From: Draconibacterium orientale
Lineage (GTDB): Bacteria; Bacteroidota; Bacteroidia; Bacteroidales; UBA1556
Length of the DNA stretch: 36,307 bases
Assembly (NCBI GenBank): GCA_020718275.1
Contig: DYSI01000017.1
Location: 1-36,307, forward strand
Reading direction: 5' to 3'
Made by a program: the position numbers and the translations under genes. The notes beneath the pieces are model-generated. The model saw nothing but the letters and a program-made list of their open reading frames with translations, was not told the DNA's origin and ran no database searches. Shown piece after piece: positions 9,718-18,712 of this stretch (its first letter is position 1; each line of letters opens with the position of its first letter).

Positions 9718-10476
9718 CTAGATAGTCATAAAATCAGATTTCAGCAGCCAGCCTTCGCTACCATTGGCAATCTTAACTTTTTGCCATTGTTGTGATTCGC
9801 TCAACAGCTTTATTTTTGAACCTTGGTGTAGGATAAAGAGTGTGCTACTCTTTTCATCTGGAGCGCTTTTTATGTTTACAGTCGGAGTGAAGATGATGGC
9901 AGTATTATGGCTGTTCTTGATGGTATAACTTCGATAGCCTACAAATCCATTAAGAATACTTAGGCTAAGGAAAAACAGACCAAAGCCAAAATAGAATTTT
10001 CGCAAATTAGTTTTGTTTGTAGTAAAAAAGAGAACCACAAAGCTTAAAAAAATAATAAACATACTAGTATTGAGATACATCCATTGCTTTTCGGTGAAGG
10101 TATTGAGCAGTATATTCCACCAATTTTTAAGAAAAAATGTAGGCACTGTTTCTATACGGTCGGCAATTCGGGTGTTTGCTAACTCGAGATTATAGGTGAC
10201 ATCTTCATTATTTGGCTCGAGTTTTTTGGCTTTTTCATAAAAATAAATGGCTTTGGTTACCTGATCGAGTTTAAAATATGCGTTGCCCATATTGTAATAA
10301 ATGGCGGCCGATTCAAGGTTTTGATGGATGAGAGAGTCGTAGAGAGAAATGCTTTGTTGATATTCCCCTTTTTGATAATGATCGCCGGCTATTTCGAATA
10401 AAGTTTTAGCGGATTCAGCCCACATAAAGAGCGGCATCAAGGCGATTAATATGGTTAAACTGATAAACTTTTTCAT
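9718..10476 (-). CDS. batE: BatE-type TPR/SH3 membrane protein
   Basis: The last gene of the Bat cluster. From ATG 10476 the 252-residue protein has a signal peptide (MKKFISLTILIALMPLFMWAES), then two to three TPR units (about 22-100: YQKGEYQQSISLYDSLI, AIYYNMGNAYFKLDQVTKAIYFYEKAKKLEPNN). Two membrane helices follow (about 130-150 and 160-180), and the C-terminal SH3-like domain contains VNIKSAPDEKSSTLFILHQGSKIKL and WQKVKIANGSEGWL. This TPR-TM-TM-SH3 order is that of BatE. Role: periplasmic/inner-membrane scaffold in the Bat complex, linked to stress or oxygen tolerance in Bacteroidota. An upstream in-frame TTG at 10497 is rejected because it only extends ahead of the signal peptide. It lies 51 nt after batD. 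Confidence 0.85.
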   Translation of the reverse strand: MKKFISLTILIALMPLFMWAESAKTLFEIAGDHYQKGEYQQSISLYDSLIHQNLESAAIYYNMGNAYFKLDQVTKAIYFYEKAKKLEPNNEDVTYNLELANTRIADRIETVPTFFLKNWWNILLNTFTEKQWMYLNTSMFIIFLSFVVLFFTTNKTNLRKFYFGFGLFFLSLSILNGFVGYRSYTIKNSHNTAIIFTPTVNIKSAPDEKSSTLFILHQGSKIKLLSESQQWQKVKIANGSEGWLLKSDFMTI

Positions 10477-10527
10477 GTGTAATAGTTTTATTATCAATTG
10501 TTTAATACTTTTAATTTACGGTAAAAC

Positions 10528-12372
10528 CTATTTCAATGATTTTTCAATGTTACTAATAATGTGAATGCTACTATTATATAAGTCTTGTCGGTTGTGCAAT
10601 AATTGTTTGGGTGCATAGCGGGCAAATTCACATGATTCTAGAATTTGGATTACCTCTTCAATTTGCTGTTGCTCAACGTTTTTGGCTTGCAAATGAGATT
10701 GAATATTAATCATTGAGAGTTCTGATAAGCTGATATTAAATTTATCGGCAAGGTAACCCCAAAGTGCCTTTGATAATTCTTCATAAAAAGGAGCCTCTTC
10801 GTTAGACTTCAAGTATTTTTGGGCCATTTTCAAACGTTTATTAGCGACTGCATTGGCTTTTTTCAAGCGCATAAGGGATCGATTGCCGCGTCTTTGTTGC
10901 TGTTTTTTTATCAGAAAGATTAAACCAATCGCGAAAAAAGGCGACAAAATAAGGCTTAGTAAGTGGCCAATAGAATTAAAATAATGCGTGTCGATTTGTT
11001 CTAGTTTACCTAATTCCAACATAAGGTAGCGGATATCTTTGCCAATGTATTTTATCTCGTCGCGATTGGCTCCTGCTGGTAGGTTGGTGGCAACTTGCGC
11101 GCCGTCGCCCTTCAGTACCTTAATGGTAAATGCTGGTGAGCTACAGTTTTCGTAATGCTCAGTATGCGGATTGAAATAGCTGAAACTGTAGCTAGGGATA
11201 ATAAATTCGCCTTCTTGTCGTGGGATTATCAAATAATCGTAGTTTTTTTTACCTGAAATTCCTTCGCTTGTTTTGCTGATTTGTTTGGTCAGTTTGGGAT
11301 CATACACTTCAAAATCGGGAGGAAAAACCAAATTCGGGGCTTCTAATAGTTCAATATTTCCTTCGCCACTGACGGTTATTTTAAGATTGATAGCATCATT
11401 GGCCTTCACCTCCTTTTTATCGACCTCAGCTTTAATATTAAAATGACCAACTACGCCAGAAAAACCACTAGGTTTGTTGTTTGGCAAGTCTTTTACATTT
11501 AATTGTATAACTGGTGAGTTGACTTTAACATTTTGATTATCATAATATTGAACAATATTTCCATACATCATTTGTTCAAATCGATCGCGGGCTTTCCGTT
11601 TTTTTATTATTTGTATTACCGCGCTCAGATCGAAAGAGCCAATGCTTAATTTGCCCGATTTTTGGGGGAAAATCATAGCCTTCTGTAAGATAACCACATT
11701 GTAGGACTGTCCATTAACGACCTCACGGCTAAGTTTTAATTCACCAATATCAATAACTTCTTTCCAAAAGCCAGTATAGCTAGGTTCTTTGAAATCGGTG
11801 ATATTGGTAATATTTTCTTTGGAATAAAGTTTTTGAGTTAGTAGCACTGGTTCTCCAACATAAACTTGTTTTTTGCTGAGAATTGAACGCACAAAAACTA
11901 GTCCGTCAGGGTTGAATGATTCGTCATTTGTTTCTTGTGTGGCGCTGCTCTGCTTGTTATTTTGAGCGGTATTGGCGCCTTTTAATACTTCAATGCTGCC
12001 AGCAGTCGTCTTATAAACTTTTCCTTTATAGGTCAAGCTGGCAATAGGGGTTTTGAAACTACCTAATTGATTGGCGCTTAGGTAGTAGGTATATGAAATG
12101 CTAGTGCTTGAGAGTGTTCTTCCATTGATAATTTGCATGCTGGTGGAGCTGCTGGTGCTGGGTCCGCCAAGAAACTGAAAATTTTTAAAATCTGGATTTT
12201 TAATTTCGCCAGACACATTGGTGGTATAAGTAATTTGGAATTGCTCCCCCTGCACAACGCTCGATGGGGCGTCAACTGTAAATTTCACTTCTTGCGACCA
12301 TGCGTTGATGCTCAAAAATAAAAGCAGCAGGGCGAGGAAATAGTTTGTTGGGGTGGTGTTAGGTGATTTCAT
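10528..12372 (-). CDS. batD: BatD-type oxygen-tolerance protein
   Basis: This 614-residue protein has a signal peptide (to about SINAWSQ, residue 27). A long beta-rich periplasmic region (28-420) carries the BatD hallmarks KFTVDAPSSVVQGEQF near the start, QKAMIFPQKSGKLSIGSF (229-247) and YLIIPRQEGEFIIPSYSFSYFNP (380-402). One membrane helix (about 466-488) follows, then a basic cytoplasmic tail (about 489-614) with a helical segment FYEELSKALWGYLADKFNISLSELS. Family knowledge: BatD acts with the VWA Bat proteins at the inner membrane, and its biochemical role is unsettled. The start lies one nucleotide after the stop of the batB-batC fusion, so they are co-translated. Confidence 0.9.
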   Translation of the reverse strand: MKSPNTTPTNYFLALLLLFLSINAWSQEVKFTVDAPSSVVQGEQFQITYTTNVSGEIKNPDFKNFQFLGGPSTSSSTSMQIINGRTLSSTSISYTYYLSANQLGSFKTPIASLTYKGKVYKTTAGSIEVLKGANTAQNNKQSSATQETNDESFNPDGLVFVRSILSKKQVYVGEPVLLTQKLYSKENITNITDFKEPSYTGFWKEVIDIGELKLSREVVNGQSYNVVILQKAMIFPQKSGKLSIGSFDLSAVIQIIKKRKARDRFEQMMYGNIVQYYDNQNVKVNSPVIQLNVKDLPNNKPSGFSGVVGHFNIKAEVDKKEVKANDAINLKITVSGEGNIELLEAPNLVFPPDFEVYDPKLTKQISKTSEGISGKKNYDYLIIPRQEGEFIIPSYSFSYFNPHTEHYENCSSPAFTIKVLKGDGAQVATNLPAGANRDEIKYIGKDIRYLMLELGKLEQIDTHYFNSIGHLLSLILSPFFAIGLIFLIKKQQQRRGNRSLMRLKKANAVANKRLKMAQKYLKSNEEAPFYEELSKALWGYLADKFNISLSELSMINIQSHLQAKNVEQQQIEEVIQILESCEFARYAPKQLLHNRQDLYNSSIHIISNIEKSLK

Positions 12373-12373
12373 T

Positions 12374-14206
12374 TTACCAGTCTTTTTGAACGCTTGTTTT
12401 GCTTACTTGTACTTTTCGTTTATCTACTTTTTCTTTAGTATCTTTCTCTTTTTCAGCCATGGCTTTTAGCAATAATTCAGCCTCCTTTTTGTCCATTTTA
12501 GCGGCTTGCTTTTGCTGGTCTTGATTTTTCTGATCTTTATTCTGCTGATCCTTATTTTGCTGATCCTTATTTTGTTGATCTTTATTCTGCTGATCCTTAT
12601 TTTGTTGATCTTTATTCTGCTGATCTTTATTCTGCTGATCTTTATTCTGCTGATCTTTATTTTGTTGATCTTTATTTTGCTGATCCAGCATTTTCATGGC
12701 GTAGGCTAAATTATATCTACTATTTTGGTCTTTAGGATTTAGCTTAAGGGCTTGTTTATAGGCTTCTATGCTTTTCTCATATTCTTTTTGCATCAGTTGG
12801 CTGTTACCCAAATTATGGTATAAACTTGATTTAACGCTCGGATTGTTTTCTTTGTTAAGTAGGCTTTGATACGATTCAGCAGCTTCTTTGTATTTTTTCT
12901 GCTTATACAAATTATTGGCTAAGTTATAACTAGCTTTGAAATAGTCCGTAGATTCTAGTAAAGCCAACTGATATTTTTCTTCGGCGGTTTGAAAATCTTT
13001 TTGTTTATAGGCTTCGTTTCCTTGACGGGTATATTGTACGGCTTTGCGCTGATTGTCTTGCGCATAGGTATTGAAAAAACTGAACAAAACGATTCCTATA
13101 AGTAGCGAAAGGGGTTTGCTTATTTGGGTTTTTATCTTTTCTAATTTTTTGCTTTTTGCTTCAAAAATATTAAACTTTAACCATTTTCTCTTTTTCTCAC
13201 TCAGTAATGTTTCAATAAAAAGGAGTAGGATAGTGATGGCAGCAAAAATTTGAAATCTACTTTCGTAGTCTTTAAAAGTTTGGGTCTCAATATTTGATTT
13301 GTCCAATTTATTGATTTCATCCAAAATATGTTTAAGATGTGATTGGCTATTGCTGGCTCTTGAATAAGTTCCATCGGTTTCTTTGGCAATATTTTGCAAC
13401 AGGCTTTCATTGAATTTGGAGATAACGGTATGGCCGTCTTGGTCTTTTTTATAACCTATTTTGGTTCCATTTCGATAATCGGGAATGGGTGCTCCATTTA
13501 AGGTTCCCATGCCAATGGTGAATATTTTTATATGGTCTTTGGCTGCCCGTTGGGCTTCTTCCATGGCGCCTTCTTCGTGGTCTTCACCATCGGTAATGAT
13601 AACGATAGCTTTGTTTCTTTGGATAGATTTATCTTTGTCAGATTCGTTTTTGAAAGTATTTCTGGCCATTTCGATAGCCGCCGCGATACTTGTTCCTTGC
13701 GAGCTGATAAAGTCGGTATTAACCGTCGACAGGAACATTTTAGCAGCGCTGTAATCCGTGGTAATTGGAAGTTGAGTGTAGGCTTTTCCGGCAAATACAA
13801 TAATGCCAATTCGGTCGCCACTGAGTTGATCCACCATTTTTGATATTTCTCGTTTTGCACGCGTTAAACGGTTGGGTTTCAGGTCTTCGGCCAACATGGA
13901 GTTTGAAATGTCGACCGCGATAATCATATCAATTCCTTTGCGTTGTACTTTCTCTATTTTTGAACCGATTTGAGGATTGGCAATCGCTAGAATTAAGCTG
14001 CTCAGCGCCACCATAAGTAGGCTTATTTTCAATCTTTTGAGTCCATAGCTTATGTCTGGAATCAATTGGTTTACAAGACTAAGCTCCCCAAATTTCGACC
14101 AGTTTTTCTTCTGTTGGAAAATCATCCACCATAAGAGTATCCAAGCGATTGGAACGATGATTAAACCGTATAAATATTCGGGATGTTCAAATCTAAAAAT
14201 ATTCAT
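12374..14206 (-). CDS. batB: BatB-BatC fusion: VWA membrane protein plus TPR domain
   Basis: One 610-residue frame covers what are usually two genes. Residues 1-340 are BatB: two N-terminal membrane helices (about 12-30, 58-77), a VWA domain with MIDAS D99-I-S101-N-S103, TT at 149-150 and ITDGEDHEE (204-212), and a third helix (318-334). Residues 365-382 (PLSLLIGIVLFSFFNTYA, then Q) look exactly like a BatC signal peptide now lying inside the chain. Residues 386-503 are BatC TPRs (GNEAYKQKDFQTAEEKYQLAL; LGNSQLMQKEYEKSIEAYKQALKLNP). Residues 508-557 are ten DQQNK units, and the tail ends in the family-typical KDW. It lies 6 nt after batA and 1 nt before batD. Whether the chain is cut after TYA is unknown. 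Confidence 0.9.
   Translation of the reverse strand: MNIFRFEHPEYLYGLIIVPIAWILLWWMIFQQKKNWSKFGELSLVNQLIPDISYGLKRLKISLLMVALSSLILAIANPQIGSKIEKVQRKGIDMIIAVDISNSMLAEDLKPNRLTRAKREISKMVDQLSGDRIGIIVFAGKAYTQLPITTDYSAAKMFLSTVNTDFISSQGTSIAAAIEMARNTFKNESDKDKSIQRNKAIVIITDGEDHEEGAMEEAQRAAKDHIKIFTIGMGTLNGAPIPDYRNGTKIGYKKDQDGHTVISKFNESLLQNIAKETDGTYSRASNSQSHLKHILDEINKLDKSNIETQTFKDYESRFQIFAAITILLLFIETLLSEKKRKWLKFNIFEAKSKKLEKIKTQISKPLSLLIGIVLFSFFNTYAQDNQRKAVQYTRQGNEAYKQKDFQTAEEKYQLALLESTDYFKASYNLANNLYKQKKYKEAAESYQSLLNKENNPSVKSSLYHNLGNSQLMQKEYEKSIEAYKQALKLNPKDQNSRYNLAYAMKMLDQQNKDQQNKDQQNKDQQNKDQQNKDQQNKDQQNKDQQNKDQQNKDQQNKDQKNQDQQKQAAKMDKKEAELLLKAMAEKEKDTKEKVDKRKVQVSKTSVQKDW
12532..12681 (-). repeat. Ten tandem 15-bp repeats in batB-batC
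   Basis: Ten units of exactly 15 bp (plus-strand form gatctttattctgct, with C/T changes at a few silent sites) encode DQQNK ten times. Two degraded units (DQKNQ, DQQKQ) follow on the coding side. Because the unit is 15 bp, gain or loss of copies keeps the frame and only changes the length of a charged, flexible linker between the TPRs and the C-terminal tail. Confidence 0.97.
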
Positions 14207-14212
14207 ATTTCT

Positions 14213-15217
14213 TTATGGTTTTATTCTAAAAATGGTAAATCTTAAAATTAAGTCGGCTAATAATAAAAGCAGCGCGGCAATGGCAAAATGGATGAACTCC
14301 TCGGTTTTGTTTTGGAAAATATTGACATCAATTTTCGATTTTTCGAGCGCATCTATTTTGGCATACACTTTATTAAGGCTGGATTTGTCAGTAGCTCTAA
14401 AATATTGTCCGTCAGTAATTTGGGCAACTTTTTTCAAAATTGGTTCATCAATTTTCACCTCTACATCCATCATTTGTTCGCCAAAAGGCGTTGTGACGGG
14501 CATTGGAGCGGTTCCATGGGTTCCAACGCCAATGGTATAGACTCTTATGCCAAAAGATTTTGCAATTTCGGCGGCGGTAATAGGGTCGATGCTGCCCATA
14601 TTTTGAACGCCATCGGTTAGTAAAATAATTACTCGGCTAATGGCTTCACTATCTTTAATTCGATTGACTGCGGTTGCCAAACCATCGCCAATGGCCGTGC
14701 CATCCTCAATTATTCCACTTTTGATAGGTTTAAAAAGGTCAATTAGAACCGTGTGGTCGGTGGTTAAAGGGCATTGCGTAAAAGCTTCGCCACTGAAAAC
14801 TACCAATCCAATGCGGTCGTTTGATCTGCTTTTAATGAAATTGACTGCTACTTCTTTGGCCGCTTCCAAACGGTCAGGGCGCAAGTCGCGGGCTCGCATA
14901 CTGCCCGAAATGTCAATGGCTAGCATAATGTCGATGCCTTCGATGTGTACTTGCTTTTGCCGATTGCTGGTTTGTGGGCGAGCCATAACGATGATAAGCA
15001 GTGCAAGGGCAATCATACGCAAAGCAAATGGCAGCGCTCTAAAACGAGTTTTAAAATTCGGTTGCACACTTTTAACCCAGTCTACTCCACTGAGTTGTAA
15101 AGAGGCAAATTGATGCTTGTTCTTCCACCAGTAATAGGCAATTAGGGCAGGAATGATAAGCATGAGCAACAGCCAATATGGTTGTGCAAAAGTGAGGCTT
15201 TTGAAATACGAAATCAT
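14213..15217 (-). CDS. batA: BatA-type VWA membrane protein
   Basis: The 334-residue inner-membrane protein has two N-terminal helices (about 14-31 and 62-79), a VWA domain facing the periplasm or cytoplasmic surface, and a C-terminal helix (about 310-328, FIHFAIAALLLLLADLILRF). The MIDAS metal site is intact: D102-I-S104-G-S106, a Thr in CPLTTDH, and LTDGVQNMGSIDP. RPQTSNRQKQVHIEGIDIMLAIDISGSM spans the linker typical of BatA/BatB. It overlaps the upstream gene by 4 nt and precedes the batB-batC fusion by 6 nt. Likely role: metal-dependent protein-protein contacts in the MoxR-Bat complex. It differs from BatB in lacking the longer C-terminal region. Confidence 0.9.
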   Translation of the reverse strand: MISYFKSLTFAQPYWLLLMLIIPALIAYYWWKNKHQFASLQLSGVDWVKSVQPNFKTRFRALPFALRMIALALLIIVMARPQTSNRQKQVHIEGIDIMLAIDISGSMRARDLRPDRLEAAKEVAVNFIKSRSNDRIGLVVFSGEAFTQCPLTTDHTVLIDLFKPIKSGIIEDGTAIGDGLATAVNRIKDSEAISRVIILLTDGVQNMGSIDPITAAEIAKSFGIRVYTIGVGTHGTAPMPVTTPFGEQMMDVEVKIDEPILKKVAQITDGQYFRATDKSSLNKVYAKIDALEKSKIDVNIFQNKTEEFIHFAIAALLLLLADLILRFTIFRIKP

Positions 15218-16179
15218 CGGTTAACCTCCTTTTTTTCAACATCTACATCTGCCTTAGGACGGGTAATTTCCACAAAATTATAAGCCCATTTTAGGGCTGC
15301 GCTACTCTCGTCGCCTAGAGGCTGTGTTTTTGCAAATTTCACAAAATCAGCGAGTTTTAGAATTTTTTCGCTTTCTTTTAACAGGGTATCTTCTATTTTC
15401 ATTTTTTTCAGCTGACTGATGATGTCTTCGCTAATCATTTCCATAGCCGAAAAACGTAATTGTGCTTCCATATAGGTACGCATGATGTCGGTAAGTTCCG
15501 AATAGTACGCTTTGTGATGTCCTTGTTGCCAGAGTTTCTGCTGGTTTAACTGGTTTAGTTTTTCAATGGCTATCAGATGGGCAGGAATGGCCGGTTTTTT
15601 TGGTAAACTTAATATAGGCTGCTTATTTTTTATTCGTTTCCAAATGTAAAAAGCAATGGCAGCAAGTATCAAAACAATCAGCACAGCAATTAAATAGGGG
15701 ATAAGTTCTTTCCAAGTCCAAGGTTCTTCGAGTATGGGTTTGATGTCTTTAATTTCTTTTTTCAAATCCACCGCTACATTTTTAACCTGCATAAGTAGAG
15801 GTTCGGATTGAAAACTTCTAAAGCTTGAGTCGTTCAGCACATCATAACGAAAACTTTGTGGAGGAATTACGATATAACCTGTATCCCAAGAAGTTATTAA
15901 TAATCGCAAATCGATTAGCAATTGATTGTTGGGTAAAGTGGTGGAATCTAGTTTAAGGATTCCAAGGATTTCAACTTGCTTAGTGATAGTATCGTTCCAA
16001 TTTGGCCAGCTTACGATTTGATCTTTTTGTTGGGTAATTTGAAAATGTAAAACAGTTTGATCTCCAATCAAAATAGCATTGGTATCGAGGCTTGATTTTA
16101 CAATTGGGGTTTGAGCAAATAGCGGCATAAAGCCCAAAAGTGCAAAGATAAGAAGGATTTGAATTTTTATGTTTTTCAT
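15214..16179 (-). CDS. BatD-like single-pass membrane protein of the MoxR-Bat operon
   Basis: The 321 residues comprise a signal peptide (MKNIKIQILLIFALLGFMPLFAQ, 1-23), a beta-rich periplasmic part (24-150) resembling the N-terminal domain of BatD-type proteins (LDTNAILIGDQTVLHFQI; GYIVIPPQSFRYD), one membrane helix (159-180), a basic stop-transfer segment KRIKNK, and a helical cytoplasmic tail (about 195-310). Proteins of this design stand between the DUF58 gene and batA in many Bacteroidota operons and have no agreed name. No catalytic motif is visible. The start is 1 nt after the DUF58 stop and the end overlaps batA by 4 nt, so all three are translated together. Confidence 0.75.
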   Translation of the reverse strand: MKNIKIQILLIFALLGFMPLFAQTPIVKSSLDTNAILIGDQTVLHFQITQQKDQIVSWPNWNDTITKQVEILGILKLDSTTLPNNQLLIDLRLLITSWDTGYIVIPPQSFRYDVLNDSSFRSFQSEPLLMQVKNVAVDLKKEIKDIKPILEEPWTWKELIPYLIAVLIVLILAAIAFYIWKRIKNKQPILSLPKKPAIPAHLIAIEKLNQLNQQKLWQQGHHKAYYSELTDIMRTYMEAQLRFSAMEMISEDIISQLKKMKIEDTLLKESEKILKLADFVKFAKTQPLGDESSAALKWAYNFVEITRPKADVDVEKKEVNR

Positions 16180-16180
16180 A

Positions 16181-17065
16181 CTAAAATCTACTTTCTCTCA
16201 TTTTAAAAAGTTTAACCAAAGGTTTCACGTAATCCTCACCCGTCATTACTTGGATAAAGTCAACCCCTGATTTGCGAAACGAATTAACGGCATATTGCTC
16301 TTGTGTCAAATACCAATTACGATAAGCCTGACGCACTTTTGCATCGCTGGTATCGATAAAACGTTCTTGCTGGTTTTCGAGATCCTGTACTTTGATTAAG
16401 CCAATGTTTTCGAGCTGAGTTTCTCGAAAATCGTTTACCTTAACCGCGGTTAAATCATGTTTTTTACCAGCAATTTTCAGTGCAGTTTGAAAGTTTTGAT
16501 CCTGAAAATCGGAGAGGATAAAGGCCGTACATTGCTTTTTGATGACATTGGTCAAATAGCGCAAAGCTTCTTCAATATTGGTTTTAGTTTGGCTTGCGTT
16601 AAAACTAATTAACTCTCTGATAATACGGAGAATATGACTTCTTCCTTTAGCAGGGCTGATGAATTTTTCTACTTGATTGCTAAAGAAAATCACCCCAACT
16701 TTATCATTATTTTGAATGGCAGAAAAGGCTAAAACGGCTGCTAATTCGGTGATTACTTCCGATTTGAAATGAGTATTGGTGCCAAAAAGATTGGAAGCAC
16801 TCACGTCAATCAAAAGCATTACCGTGAGTTCGCGTTCTTCTTCGAAAACTTTAACAAAGGGATGATTGAAACGGGCGGTAACATTCCAGTCGATATTTCG
16901 GATATCGTCACCAAACTGGTACTCCCGTACTTCGCTAAAAGCCATCCCCCGTCCTTTGAAAGCAGAATGATAATGCCCCGAGAATATCTGATTTGACATT
17001 CTTCGGGTTTTAATTTCGATTTTTCTGACTCGCTTAATGATGTCTTTGGTGTCGGTCGTATTCAA
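16181..17065 (-). CDS. DUF58 protein of the MoxR-Bat operon
   Basis: The 294-residue soluble protein carries the DUF58 signature YQFGDDIRNIDWNVTARFNHPFVKVFEEERE followed by VMLLIDVSAS. The latter is the first strand and MIDAS-like loop (DVSAS) of a degenerate VWA fold. The start is TTG at 17065: an in-frame stop lies just upstream, and the first ATG (16999) would remove the basic segment DIIKRVRKIEIKTRRMSNQIFSG that is conserved at the N-terminus of these proteins. It follows moxR by 93 nt and runs straight into the BatD-like gene. Family members are thought to be clients or partners of MoxR ATPases; no enzymatic function is established. Confidence 0.88.
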   Translation of the reverse strand: MNTTDTKDIIKRVRKIEIKTRRMSNQIFSGHYHSAFKGRGMAFSEVREYQFGDDIRNIDWNVTARFNHPFVKVFEEERELTVMLLIDVSASNLFGTNTHFKSEVITELAAVLAFSAIQNNDKVGVIFFSNQVEKFISPAKGRSHILRIIRELISFNASQTKTNIEEALRYLTNVIKKQCTAFILSDFQDQNFQTALKIAGKKHDLTAVKVNDFRETQLENIGLIKVQDLENQQERFIDTSDAKVRQAYRNWYLTQEQYAVNSFRKSGVDFIQVMTGEDYVKPLVKLFKMRESRF

Positions 17066-17158
17066 GGCTTATTCGTTAATAGATTCATGAAAATTGTTTT
17101 TTCAAAAAGCTTATTTAAAGGCTTGTAAAATAAAAGAAATGTACTTGCAAGCCAATGA

Positions 17159-18154
17159 CTAAGGCACTTCAACGGTATTTAGAATTTCGCTGATGATATC
17201 CACCGATTTGATATTTTCGGCTTCAGCTTCGTAGGTGAGGCCAATTCTGTGACGCATTACATCGTAGCAAACTGCTCTAACATCTTCAGGAATTACATAG
17301 CCACGACGTTTGATAAAAGCGTAGGCTTTTGCTGCTAGTGCCATGCTTATACTTGCTCGCGGTGAGCCTCCAAAACTTATTAAGTTTTTGTATTTATCGA
17401 GTCCGTATTTTGAAGGGTAACGACTGGCGAAAACGATATCAGTGATGTAATTTTCGATTTTTTCGTCAACATAGACTTTGCGCACTATTTCTCTTGCCCT
17501 TATGATATCCTCTGGGTTTATAACCTTTTGATTTTCAGGTTTAGTATTGGCTATTTGAGCGCGTAAGATGACTTTTTCTTCTTCTTTACTAGGATAGTCG
17601 ATGACTACTTTTAGCATAAAACGATCCACTTGGGCTTCGGGAAGTGGATAGGTTCCTTCTTGTTCGATGGGGTTTTGGGTGGCTAATACTAGGAAAGGAT
17701 TAGGGAGTTTATAGGTTGAATCGCCTAGGGTAACTTGGCGCTCTTGCATGGCTTCCAGTAGTGCGCTTTGCACTTTTGCAGGGGCACGATTTATTTCATC
17801 AGCCAAAATAAAGTTGGCAAAGATTGGCCCTTTACGGGTCTCGAAACTCTCTTTCTTTTGACTATAAATCATTGTACCTAAAAGGTCAGCGGGTAATAAA
17901 TCGGGGGTGAACTGAATTCTGCTGAATTTGGCATCCATAATTTTGGCTAGTGAGGTAATTGCCAGCGTTTTGGCTAAGCCTGGAACTCCTTCCAATAAAA
18001 TGTGTCCATCGGAAAGTAAGCCAATTAATAGGCTTTCAACCATGTGTTTCTGACCTACAATCACTTTCCCCATTTCGATATTGATGATATCTACAAAGGA
18101 GCTTTCTTTTTGTATTAATTCGTTAAGTGCTCTGATATCCATTTCCATTTCCAT
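17159..18154 (-). CDS. MoxR family AAA+ ATPase
   Basis: A chaperone-like ATPase, first gene of the Bat operon. Motifs: Walker A LEGVPGLAKT, Walker B ILADEINRAPAKVQSALLEAMQE, sensor 1 LATQNPIEQEGTYPLPEAQVDRF and the C-terminal lid with SFGGSPRASISMALAAKA. These are the classic signatures of the MoxR subfamily. At 331 residues the length is normal. The start is ATG 18154; the longer frame would need TTG 18163, and further ATGs at 18148 and 18142 are also possible because the N-terminus reads MEMEMD. It probably uses ATP to mature or load metal into the VWA proteins encoded downstream; this is inferred from operon context. No clear promoter with both halves was found upstream. Confidence 0.93.
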   Translation of the reverse strand: MEMEMDIRALNELIQKESSFVDIINIEMGKVIVGQKHMVESLLIGLLSDGHILLEGVPGLAKTLAITSLAKIMDAKFSRIQFTPDLLPADLLGTMIYSQKKESFETRKGPIFANFILADEINRAPAKVQSALLEAMQERQVTLGDSTYKLPNPFLVLATQNPIEQEGTYPLPEAQVDRFMLKVVIDYPSKEEEKVILRAQIANTKPENQKVINPEDIIRAREIVRKVYVDEKIENYITDIVFASRYPSKYGLDKYKNLISFGGSPRASISMALAAKAYAFIKRRGYVIPEDVRAVCYDVMRHRIGLTYEAEAENIKSVDIISEILNTVEVP

Positions 18155-18506
18155 ATCAATCAATTTTTTGTTGCTTGTAATTTTTTAGTTTGTTTGTTGT
18201 TTTAATTCGTCCATTGCTTTTGATTATTTTGGTTCAATCAAAAATAAACTAGCATTATGTTTGGTTGCGCAAAAATAACCTAATCAATTTATGAAGCTGT
18301 TTTGCGCTTTGTTAAATATCGTTAACCTTCCGTATTTTACAATGTGTTGATAAATAAAAATATAGCACATATTCTATGCACTTTCTGATCTATTTTTTTA
18401 AATAAACCGTTGAAGACTTTTTTGCATTTGGCAAGAATTAATTTTGGCTGAGGTAAACGACCATGTCAAAAGAGAAGGGAAAAATTATTTTTTCTATAGT
18501 TGAAAT

Positions 18507-18539
18507 AACAAGTAAGTTACATTTGCTAGTTGAATCTGC
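18507..18539 (+). repeat. 33-bp direct repeat, copy 1
   Basis: Its last 26 bases are an aagtt-A-catttgctagttgaatctgc pattern, matched by copy 2 at 18680-18712 with 30 of 33 identical positions over the full unit. Its origin is unknown. Confidence 0.8.
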
Positions 18540-18679
18540 CAAGGTAATATATTCCTAAAAAAACAACTTTTGACAATTTTAATGATTTGGATATCATAGA
18601 AATACAGTATAAAATCAATCGAAGACCAAGAAAAAATTTAAACTATGAACCCCCTAAAAATATTTTCTTTAAATTTGTA

Positions 18680-18712
18680 AACAATAAAGTTGCATTTGCT
18701 AGTTGAATCTGC
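18680..18712 (+). repeat. 33-bp direct repeat, copy 2
   Basis: Same orientation as copy 1, with start-to-start distance 173 bp. It lies 88 bases before the ATG of the PorT-like gene. In one frame both copies read KLHLLVESA with only silent changes, but neither sits in a convincing gene. Confidence 0.8.

Noticed and set aside
12532-12681. Possible CRISPR-like array
   Set aside because: The units are directly adjacent with no spacers and encode a perfect in-frame peptide repeat.
12506-12709. Plus-strand frame of Leu/Ile repeats
   Set aside because: It is the antisense reading of the DQQNK repeat array.
18463-18558. 31-codon frame running through repeat copy 1
   Set aside because: Too short, no leader, and copy 2 has a stop just upstream in the same frame.
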